A DNA stretch of 64,000 nt from JAAYDY01 sp964500225 (lineage in GTDB: Bacteria; Planctomycetota; Phycisphaerae; FEN-1346; JAACEH01), in contig CAZCOA010000001.1 in the NCBI GenBank assembly GCA_964500225.1, positions 186,001-250,000 on the forward strand. The letters are read 5' to 3'. Below, one piece after another: positions 34,138 to 41,119 of this stretch. Position 1 is the stretch's first letter; each line of letters opens with the position of its first letter. A program made the translations under genes and the position numbers. Below the pieces are notes generated by a model. It saw only the letters and a program-made list of their open reading frames with translations, did not search any database and had not been told where the DNA came from.

Positions 34138-36435
34138 TCATTCGACGGCGTGCTCGCGGATCAGTTGCGAGGACAGCTTGGCTTCCAGGTCCAGGGCGCC
34201 AAGGACGGTGCCGACGGCGTCGCGGATGTCGTTGTCGGTTTCGGTGCCGATCTTCTTCATCAGCGTTGTGACGTTGGCGCTGGTGAGCTTGTTGCCGATG
34301 TGGCGTGCGGTCTGGGCGATGGCGTTCAGGGCGGCAATCTGAATCGGCTTGGGGGCGTCTTCGGCCAGGGCGATATCGGCCAGATGCTGCTGAATCTCGT
34401 CATCGGCCATCGGGATCAGGGCCTCCATCGCCACGATGGCCAGTTCCTGGTTCTTCCCGGCGGCGGCAACCATCAGAGCGCCGCGGGCCGCGTCGGCCGT
34501 GAACGCCAGCCGCGACCCGGCCACCCGCTTCAGGTTCTCGGCCGCGCGAAGGGCGACCGCCTTGGCCTGCTCGGGTGCCAGGTCCACGGTGCCGGCTTCC
34601 ATGAGCAGGGCCGTGATCTTCTGCATGATGTCGCCGGCCGTCGCGCCTGCCGGGACCGAGTCGATGTACTTGACATTCTCTTTCAGGAAGCTGAATGGGA
34701 CGCGCTCGTCCTGGCCGCTGACGAGCACGATCGGCACCAGGGCCGTCGCAAAGTCCGTTCTCAGCAACTGGATCACTTCGGTGTACGCCACGTTGTCCAC
34801 GTTCGTGGCCAGAACCACGGCGTCGATGCGCGGCATCGTGCGAGCCAGGCTCACGCCGTCGTTGCCATTGGCGGCCACACTGACGTTCCAGCCGGCCTTG
34901 CGGAACTCGCCCGTGAGGGCGTTACGGTTATTCTCGTCGGCGTCGACGATCAGCACGCCGCGGCCGGTCTCCATGTTGACGGCCTCGGCCAGCACCGGCA
35001 CGACGCGGTCCGAGCCGAAGAACGGCTTGCGAGGCATGCAGGCGACGATGGCGAAGGCGGCGTTGAAGCGGATGCGGCGGTTCGGATACTCCAGGGCCCG
35101 GATCAGCGGGCTGCCTTCCTTCAGGGCGCTGGAGGTGCCCAGGAAGTCCTGGTTGACGACCTCGTTGAGCGCCCGGATCGCCTGATCGGCCACCTCGACG
35201 CGGTGATCGCGCAGGGCGCGGTCAAGCACGTGGTTCAGGTACTGCTGGCCGGCCGACCGGAGGAAGAACTCCGTCGTCGGGATGTCGGCCGGAGCCCACG
35301 GATTTTTCGCATTCTCCCCGGCCATGGCCAGCTCGAAGTTCATCTGCGCCTGGATGCTCAGCCACAGGGCCACCAGCTCGGGCGAATCCGGCGACGCACG
35401 CAGGCCCAGTTCGCAGCACCGGGCCGCCAGGATCTCGTTGACGACCTCGGTCGGCGCGGGACGATACGTCAGGCGGGTCTCGTTGCTCCAGCCCCAAACG
35501 TCGGTGGTCGGCCGCTTCGGGTCCGACACGGTGGTGATCTTGTTGTAATAGAAGGCCTCGGCCAGTTCGCCGTAGAGCTGCGCGGCCGACTTCTGGAGCG
35601 ACGCCGCGTCGATGGCGGTCATGGCCGCCGCGGCCGCCTGCTTGACGCCCTCGGGCTGGTCGGTCGCCTCGACCAACGCTTTCAACGCCGGCAGCGCCAT
35701 CTTGTAGCCGAGTTGGCCGAGCAGGCCGATAATCTTCAGCTTCAGGTCCTTGTCGGGCGTTTCCAACGCCACCACCAGCGGATAAACCACCGGGCGGTCG
35801 ATATCTTTCAGGGCCCTCAGGATGTCGTCGTGCAGGGCGGCCTGCGAGGAATCGGCCAACAGGCCCAGAGCCGGCGGCACGGCGTACTCGCCCGAGAGTT
35901 GAAGTTTGCGGAGATTGAGCTGATAGGAACGTTCGTTGATGTCGAGGGCCTTGAGGGCTTCGAGCATCCGGTCCACGTCCTTGCGCTTGATCATGATGCC
36001 TTCATCGGTGGTGGCCAGAAGACGGCGGGCCACCTCGGCCAGTTCGGTGTCTTCGGCGCTGGCCATCTGCGACATCAGCACATAGCCGACTTCCGGGTGC
36101 TCGACGAGTTTCAGCAACGTGGTCGGTTCGGGGTTGGCCTGAACCACGGCCTGGGCGAACTTGCGGGCAAGATCGAACTTGGCGATCTTCCAGTAATGGA
36201 CCATCTGCTGGAAATCCATCTGAAGATCCAGCGGCACTTCCGACTCGGGCAACCCCATGACGCCCTTACCCTGCGCGTCGGCTTTGACAACAACCGCATC
36301 GCCTGTGGCGGCCTCTCCCTCCGCGGTTGCGTTCTCCTCCTGAGCCGACACCACGGCAGGCCAGCCAACCACCGACACGACTGCCAACACCAGACCCATT
36401 GTCCAAGCCATTCGCATCTGGGCCCTCAGCATCAT
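34138..36435 (-). CDS. secreted HEAT-repeat protein with an embedded degenerate receiver domain
   Basis: A 765-residue protein. A hydrophobic N-terminus (residues about 1-34, ending VVSAQEE) looks like a signal peptide. HEAT-like helices fill about 60-480 and 610-760. Between them residues about 490-608 follow the receiver fold in order: VLIVDADENNR, a central DAVVLATNV strand and PIVLVSGQD, but the phospho-acceptor position is Ala543 and the late Lys is missing. It therefore cannot be phosphorylated in the usual way and, if exported, lies outside the cytoplasm. Function unknown. The start at 36435 has AAGGAG at seven bases. It has a consensus TTGACA-N16-TATAAT promoter of its own. Confidence 0.75.
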   Translation of the reverse strand: MMLRAQMRMAWTMGLVLAVVSVVGWPAVVSAQEENATAEGEAATGDAVVVKADAQGKGVMGLPESEVPLDLQMDFQQMVHYWKIAKFDLARKFAQAVVQANPEPTTLLKLVEHPEVGYVLMSQMASAEDTELAEVARRLLATTDEGIMIKRKDVDRMLEALKALDINERSYQLNLRKLQLSGEYAVPPALGLLADSSQAALHDDILRALKDIDRPVVYPLVVALETPDKDLKLKIIGLLGQLGYKMALPALKALVEATDQPEGVKQAAAAAMTAIDAASLQKSAAQLYGELAEAFYYNKITTVSDPKRPTTDVWGWSNETRLTYRPAPTEVVNEILAARCCELGLRASPDSPELVALWLSIQAQMNFELAMAGENAKNPWAPADIPTTEFFLRSAGQQYLNHVLDRALRDHRVEVADQAIRALNEVVNQDFLGTSSALKEGSPLIRALEYPNRRIRFNAAFAIVACMPRKPFFGSDRVVPVLAEAVNMETGRGVLIVDADENNRNALTGEFRKAGWNVSVAANGNDGVSLARTMPRIDAVVLATNVDNVAYTEVIQLLRTDFATALVPIVLVSGQDERVPFSFLKENVKYIDSVPAGATAGDIMQKITALLMEAGTVDLAPEQAKAVALRAAENLKRVAGSRLAFTADAARGALMVAAAGKNQELAIVAMEALIPMADDEIQQHLADIALAEDAPKPIQIAALNAIAQTARHIGNKLTSANVTTLMKKIGTETDNDIRDAVGTVLGALDLEAKLSSQLIREHAVE

Positions 36436-36569
36436 GGATATCTCCTTTTTCATGGGAAGCAATCCGCTAAGTTCGTGTCCGAATCGGCGTGCGTTTTCTC
36501 CGCTGGACAGCCCCCGGTTCTCACCGCGCGCTGCCTAACCTCAGCTTAGTCAAGCTGTTGGAAAGAGCG

Positions 36570-36597
36570 ATTATAGGACTGATAAAGGGGGTGTCAA
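36570..36597 (-). promoter_or_regulatory. consensus sigma70 promoter of the HEAT/pseudo-receiver gene
   Basis: Minus strand TTGACA (36597-36592), 16-base spacer, TATAAT (36575-36570). Both hexamers are perfect. It lies about 135 bases before the start codon. Confidence 0.75.
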
Positions 36598-36622
36598 CAA
36601 AAAACAAGCCTTCGGCGAAAGC
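36598..36622 (-). terminator. terminator of the LigD-type unit
   Basis: Minus-strand stem GCTTTC/GAAGGC with a three-base loop is followed by TTGTTTTTTG, ending next to the TTGACA of the following promoter. Confidence 0.55.
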
Positions 36623-36753
36623 CGGGGCGCCTGTCCCATGTGTGGGCAGGGGCAGCGGTGCTGAAGGGCCGTTCGCGAGTCCCCGCACAAGGCCGGCCCC
36701 TGGGAGGCCGACGCCCCCCCTCGACGAGACTTGGAACGAGCAGCGAACCGCCC

Positions 36754-37044
36754 TTACGATTGCCGCGGCGGCACGGCGGCGATCGGCGCAGCGGCAGGGT
36801 CGGCAGGCTCGGAAACCACTTCAATACGCGTGTGGGCATCGACGATCATCGCACTTCGTTCGCCGTCGGCCTTCTGGATGACCACCTCGTCCACCCAGAG
36901 CCGTCCCCCGGGCGACCCGGCGAACGACCCCGGGGCTGCGATGCGCCGCCGCTGGACCAGTCGCCCTTCGGCGACCACCGGGTGAACCGCATCCTGGAAC
37001 CGCAGCCGCTTGGTCACGCGAACCCAATCGCCCTCAGTCGCCAT
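36754..37044 (-). CDS. small hypothetical protein overlapping the phosphoesterase gene
   Basis: A 96-residue soluble protein, beta-rich, with WVRVTKRLRFQDAVHPVV and LWVDEVVIQKADGERS. No signal peptide or known motif. The ATG at 37044 lies inside the last codons of the upstream phosphoesterase gene (11-base overlap) and has GGAGG six bases away, which indicates translational coupling. The C-terminus is Ala/Pro-rich. It may work with the phosphoesterase, but nothing in the sequence says how. Confidence 0.55.
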   Translation of the reverse strand: MATEGDWVRVTKRLRFQDAVHPVVAEGRLVQRRRIAAPGSFAGSPGGRLWVDEVVIQKADGERSAMIVDAHTRIEVVSEPADPAAAPIAAVPPRQS

Positions 37045-37690
37045 AGGCAGCCTCCGGATGGCTCCACAGTTCGTTCGCCGCGGCAATCTGTTCCAGCGAG
37101 CGGCCGGTCTTGGCGCTGTCGGGGGCTTCGGCCAGGATGTCGCCCTGGTCGCGTGCGGCGTGGTCGCGGCTCTTGATCAGGAGCCAGTTCCGCGCCTTCT
37201 CGCCGGCCGTGTTGAAGGGAACCAGACGCCACCGCCCGGAGAGTTTGCGACCGCGAAGCTCGAAGGCAATCGCTTGGCGGCCGTCGATGGCCGCTGCCAC
37301 GGCGGCCTGGTCCGCATCGTACCGCACGGTGCCGAAGTCCCAGAGCATGACCGTGCCGCCGCCGTACTGGCCCTCGGGAATCGTCCCCTCGAAGTCCCCG
37401 TACTCGATTGGGTGGTCTTCGGTGCGGACCGCCAGCCGCTTCTGCCGAGGGTCGAGGCTCGGTCCCTTGGGCACCGCCCAACTGATGAGCACGCCCTGCG
37501 CCTCGAGGCGGAAATCGTAGTGCAGATGCGACGCCTGGTGCTTCTGGACCACGAAGGCGGCCTCGGCGGCGGCATCGCCCGCGGGTCTGGTCTTGGCCCT
37601 GGCGGCGCGCGGCGGGGCGGTCGATGCCGCACCGTCGGGTTCCGGCGTCTCTGTGAAATCGCGTTTTCGGCGATACTCCTTCAGTCCCAA
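37034..37690 (-). CDS. LigD-type 3'-phosphoesterase (DNA polymerase ligase N-terminal domain), stand-alone
   Basis: A 218-residue protein made almost entirely of the LigD phosphoesterase domain: LKEYRRKRDF at the start, then FVVQKHQASHLHYDFRLE (the conserved His/Asp core), AVPKGPSLDP, EYGDFEGTIPEGQYGGGTV and LSGRWRLV. In bacterial end-joining this domain trims 3' phosphates or ribonucleotides; stand-alone copies also occur. No ku or ligase gene is in the window. The start is probably TTG at 37690, with GAGGGCAGG nearby, because the family begins just before EYRRKRDF. Longer frames start in untranslated sequence. Overlaps the next gene by 11 bases. Confidence 0.85.
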   Translation of the reverse strand: MGLKEYRRKRDFTETPEPDGAASTAPPRAARAKTRPAGDAAAEAAFVVQKHQASHLHYDFRLEAQGVLISWAVPKGPSLDPRQKRLAVRTEDHPIEYGDFEGTIPEGQYGGGTVMLWDFGTVRYDADQAAVAAAIDGRQAIAFELRGRKLSGRWRLVPFNTAGEKARNWLLIKSRDHAARDQGDILAEAPDSAKTGRSLEQIAAANELWSHPEAAYGD

Positions 37691-38144
37691 GGTCCTGCCC
37701 TCGCACTGGATTTGTTTCTGCGCCCGGTCGATGTTATAATAGGAATGGAAGAAGGCCGCTGGAACGTGACGTCGCGGGCGTCGAACGGCCATCATCTTTC
37801 ATACTGAGTATCATACCGCCCGGCAACGGGCAACCCCCTGCCGGCCCCGCGCGACTCGCCCACGGTCCTTTTCCGAGAAGTCAGCCAAGCAGTGTGGCAT
37901 CATGCCGGGTTCCGCTGCTGCGCGCGACAAGACGTCGCCTGCGGTGCCGCGCCCGCCGTCTGCCCCGGCGGACAGCCTCACGACAGACGCGGTTCCTGAT
38001 CGCCGGGTGTCCAGGCGGGAACGAAAGGAGGTGAGAGACCCCGAAATTGCATGGCAGCCACAGCCGTACCCCTGCCGCAAACCACAGTGTCGTCACGGTC
38101 CGCCTGCAACCGGGCTCGCTGAGCCCAGAGAAAGGAGGTGTGCC
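37691..38144. other. intergenic region before the pseudopilin gene
   Basis: Contains a minus-strand promoter-like TATTAT (37741-37736) for the phosphoesterase gene and the plus-strand leader of the pseudopilin gene. That leader carries the sequence GAAAGGAGGTG twice (at about 38023 and 38130), the second being the ribosome site of the pseudopilin. Apart from the weak ORF 38051-38122, no gene is seen. Confidence 0.5.
38051..38122 (+). CDS. possible 23-residue leader peptide
   Basis: ATG at 38051, 23 codons ending TGA at 38122, just before the pseudopilin gene. A GGAGG sits about 20 bases upstream, which is too far for normal initiation. The peptide is Ala/Thr/Ser/Arg-rich with no motif. Reported as a weak candidate because of the duplicated ribosome-binding sequence. 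Confidence 0.15.
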   Translation: MAATAVPLPQTTVSSRSACNRAR

Positions 38145-38939
38145 ATGTTGACCGACAGAAAGGGAACTCGCGCGGGGTTCACCCTGGTGGAACTGCTGAT
38201 CGTGGTAGTCATCATTTCTATTCTCATATCGATGATGGTTCCGGCCGTGGGTGTGGCCCTCGAGCGTGTGCGCCGGGTGCGCTGCGCGACGAACCTGAAG
38301 ACCATCGCCCAGGGGTGCATGACGTACGCCTCGGACCATCGCGGCCGGTGGCCGAACGCCTTCACGGCCAAGAGCACCCGGGCCGACCTGTTGCCCGATG
38401 CTCCGGGCGACGGCCAGGGGCTTCGAGGACCCAATACCGAAGACCATCGCGGCACCGACAACGAGGACGAGGTAGTCAACTCCACGACGGCGAGCCTGTG
38501 GCTGCTGGTGGCCAAGGGCATCGTCATCCAGGAAGCGTTCATCTGTCCGTCCACGGACGATCAGCCGGACTTCATCCGCAACGCGAACGAGGTCCGCGAC
38601 TTCCTGAGCCGCCGCCACATCAGCTACAGCTATCAGAACCTTCGCGGTCCGTACAGCAACCCGTCGAGCCCGCGTCTGGCGGTACTGGCCGACCGCAGCC
38701 CCTTCTTCGATCCGCGGTACCAGACCGACGACGAGGAGGCCAACAGTTTCAACCATGAACAGGCGGGACAGAACGTAGCCTTTGCGGACGCTCGGGTGGA
38801 ATGGCTAACGGAACCGTACTACGAGTCCACGGGCGACTGGTTCTATCGGACGTGGACGGACAAGGACGACGAGACGCCGGCGGGCATCCCCGACGGCGAG
38901 GACGTGCCGCTGAGCGGCGAGGACGCCCTGCTGATGTAG
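38145..38939 (+). CDS. type II secretion-like pseudopilin (prepilin-type)
   Basis: A 264-residue pseudopilin. The N-terminus has the class III signal GFTLVELLIVVVIISILISM, with Gly at -1 and Glu at +5 of the cleavage site, and a hydrophobic helix that anchors it in the membrane. The C-terminal region has SFNHEQAGQNVAFADARVEW, typical of planctomycete pseudopilins of the DUF1559-like type. They are secretion or fibre subunits of uncertain use, often present in many copies per genome. The start at 38145 has AAAGGAGGTG nearby, close to ideal. No other type II secretion gene is in the window. Confidence 0.85.
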   Translation: MLTDRKGTRAGFTLVELLIVVVIISILISMMVPAVGVALERVRRVRCATNLKTIAQGCMTYASDHRGRWPNAFTAKSTRADLLPDAPGDGQGLRGPNTEDHRGTDNEDEVVNSTTASLWLLVAKGIVIQEAFICPSTDDQPDFIRNANEVRDFLSRRHISYSYQNLRGPYSNPSSPRLAVLADRSPFFDPRYQTDDEEANSFNHEQAGQNVAFADARVEWLTEPYYESTGDWFYRTWTDKDDETPAGIPDGEDVPLSGEDALLM

Positions 38940-39025
38940 CGGCACGGCAAGGTATCGACGAAGCAGCCGTCCGGCGGACCGGCCGGCACGACGCGGGGCG
39001 GGCCATCGTGGCTCGCCCCGCGGTG

Positions 39026-39772
39026 CTATTGCGACCGCGCGAGCACGCGGAGCGGGTTGCGGTGGACCTCCGCGACGACCGGCAGCGTGTCGATGGCGGC
39101 GCAGGCGGCGAAGGCGTCGTCGAGGCCGCGCTTGATGACATTGTACCCGCCGCGTCCGCGACGAAGGGCCTCGTCCAGCCGATGGCCCCAGGCGTTCCAG
39201 AGTTCCAGCGCGATCAGGGCCGAGTCGGTCAGATGGAACCGGCCGTCGCCGCCGGCGGCCAGGAGCCGCTGCACGATGGCCCCGGCGCAAAGGGAATCTT
39301 CCCAACTGATGCGGCGTTCCGTGCCGCTGCCGACCAGGACGATGTCGCCGCCGTCGCCGTGACGGCACAACTCGGCGGCCGTGGCGGCGGCGTTGGTCAG
39401 TGCGGCAATGAAGAGCCGCCGGGCCGACGACGCCAGCAGGATCGCCCGCGTGCCGTTGGTGGTGGTCATGACCACCGTTTTGCCCGCGACGATCATCGCG
39501 GTGAACTCCTGCGGCGTGTTGCCGAGGTCGAATCCGTCGATGCGCAGCCCCTGTCGCTCGCCGCCCAGGACCACCGAACCGGCGGGCAGCTCGCGCCGCA
39601 AGGCCAGGGCCTCGTCCACCTCGCCGACCGGCAACACCTGCGCCGCCCCATTGGCCAGCGCCTGAATCATGCTCGAGGTGGCCCTGAGCACGTCGATCAC
39701 CACGGCCGTCCGAGACGACAGGAACTCGGCCGTCAGCACCTCGGGGTCGAATACGACGTACACGTCGCGCAC
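39026..39772 (-). CDS. comB: 2-phosphosulfolactate phosphatase (ComB family)
   Basis: A 248-residue ComB-family protein: VVIDVLRATSSMIQAL (Mg site) and a GERQGLRIDGFDLGNTP stretch, VVMTTTNGTRAI, and EDSLCAGAI in the C-terminal half. ComB releases phosphate from 2-phosphosulfolactate in coenzyme M biosynthesis of archaea; bacterial homologues are common and their substrate is often unproven. The start is GTG at 39772, eight bases after GAAGGAG. Longer in-frame starts lack such a site. It is transcribed away from the DUF4126 gene. Confidence 0.82.
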   Translation of the reverse strand: MRDVYVVFDPEVLTAEFLSSRTAVVIDVLRATSSMIQALANGAAQVLPVGEVDEALALRRELPAGSVVLGGERQGLRIDGFDLGNTPQEFTAMIVAGKTVVMTTTNGTRAILLASSARRLFIAALTNAAATAAELCRHGDGGDIVLVGSGTERRISWEDSLCAGAIVQRLLAAGGDGRFHLTDSALIALELWNAWGHRLDEALRRGRGGYNVIKRGLDDAFAACAAIDTLPVVAEVHRNPLRVLARSQ

Positions 39773-39959
39773 GGCACAGACTCCTTCTGCTGCGAACTCG
39801 ATATCCGAGTGGTCCGCCATGGTCACGCAAGCGCAGCCATGCCACCCACCTTGTGGGCAACCGCCCTGCCCTGGCGGGCGAGGCGGCATTTTATCCGCTG
39901 GCCCGTCGGCACGCCACAGGCTATACTGGGGCAGTCATCGCCAAGGAGCCGCACGGACC

Positions 39960-41015
39960 ATGCCGGAGATCATCACGAAACTGTCGATGCTGCTGGGCGT
40001 GTCGTTCACGTCGGGCATCAACCTGTACCTGACGGTCTGCATGGTCGGGCTGGCCGGAAAGTTCGGCTGGGGCAACCCGGTGGGCCTCCAGGGCTTCCAG
40101 TCGCTGGCCAATTGGCCGGTCATCATCCTCTCGGGACTGCTCTTCGTGGTGGAGTTCCTGGCCGACAAGCTGCCCGCCGTGGACCACGTGTGGAACGCCG
40201 TGCACAGCTTCGTGCGTCCGGTGGCCGCGGCGGCCATCGGCGTGATGGTCGTCGGTGACGACCCCGCCACCGGCGCCGCCGGGTGGATCATGGCCGGCCT
40301 CGGCTCGGCTCTGGTGGCCACCACCACCAACGCCGCGAAGGTCGGCTCGCGCGTCATGGTGGCCGCCAGCCCCGAGCCCTTCAGCGACATTCTGCTCAGC
40401 CTGGCCGGCGACGGCGTGGTCCTGGTGCTGGCCGGTCTGGCCATCGCGTACCCCGTGCCGACGGCCATCGTCTGCGCGATCCTGCTGGCGATCATCCTGT
40501 ACCTGTTGCCGCTACTGTGGCGAGCCATAGCCTTCGCGGTTCGCGTGGCATGGCAGGCGGCCGCAGCCCTGTTCGTCCGCGACGGCGTGCATCACGCCCT
40601 GCAGGACATGGAACCCGAGGACGCCGACGCGCTGGCCAAAATCAAACTGGCCCACAAGAAGGCGCAGCTCGTGTTGCCGGCCAACGTCAAGGGCCTGCGC
40701 GGGGCCGGGTGGCTCCGCCGCGGCAAACTCATTTTCCTCGACGGTCTTGTGGTATTCGTGTACCGCAAATGGATGCGCCGCCGCATCGTGCAGGTGCCGG
40801 TGGCCGAAATAGCCTACGCCCGGCTGAAACGGCGGGTGTTCTCGAATCTGCTATGGATTCAGACGCCGCGCGGAGCGATCAGTTTTCTCACGACGCGCCG
40901 CACCGACCGCCGCACCGATCACGCCCTGGACCTGCTGGGACACGCACCGCCGCCGCAGGCCGACGATCCGGCCGCCGACGCATCCACGCCCCTGCCCTCG
41001 CCGCAGGCCGGCTGA
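39960..41015 (+). CDS. DUF4126 membrane protein
   Basis: A 351-residue protein with DUF4126 features: SFTSGINLYLTV at the start, NWPVIILSGLLFVVEFLADK, and four to six hydrophobic segments up to about residue 205. The C-terminal third is soluble and basic, including FLDGLVVFVYRKWMRRR. Function is unknown for the family. The ATG at 39960 is preceded by AAGGAG. A TATACT box (39922-39927) lies 33 bases upstream but no clear -35 is seen. The Pro/Asp/Ala-rich tail (about 325-351) is probably disordered. Confidence 0.78.
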   Translation: MPEIITKLSMLLGVSFTSGINLYLTVCMVGLAGKFGWGNPVGLQGFQSLANWPVIILSGLLFVVEFLADKLPAVDHVWNAVHSFVRPVAAAAIGVMVVGDDPATGAAGWIMAGLGSALVATTTNAAKVGSRVMVAASPEPFSDILLSLAGDGVVLVLAGLAIAYPVPTAIVCAILLAIILYLLPLLWRAIAFAVRVAWQAAAALFVRDGVHHALQDMEPEDADALAKIKLAHKKAQLVLPANVKGLRGAGWLRRGKLIFLDGLVVFVYRKWMRRRIVQVPVAEIAYARLKRRVFSNLLWIQTPRGAISFLTTRRTDRRTDHALDLLGHAPPPQADDPAADASTPLPSPQAG

Positions 41016-41119
41016 TCCCCGTGATGACGAATCCGCCGCGGCCCGCCCTCTGGCCGCACTCGTCGCGGGGAGGGATCGCCAGTCGCCCACCTCCCCCCGC
41101 CCGCGCAACGCCCGCCGGG

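Larger units (their letters stand above)
36436..36753. other. intergenic region with promoter and terminator
   Basis: About 300 bases. A minus-strand terminator (36598-36622) for the gene above abuts the promoter (36570-36597) of the gene below. The rest (36625-36750) is GC-rich with an imperfect inverted repeat near 36629-36651 and no supported gene. Confidence 0.5.
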
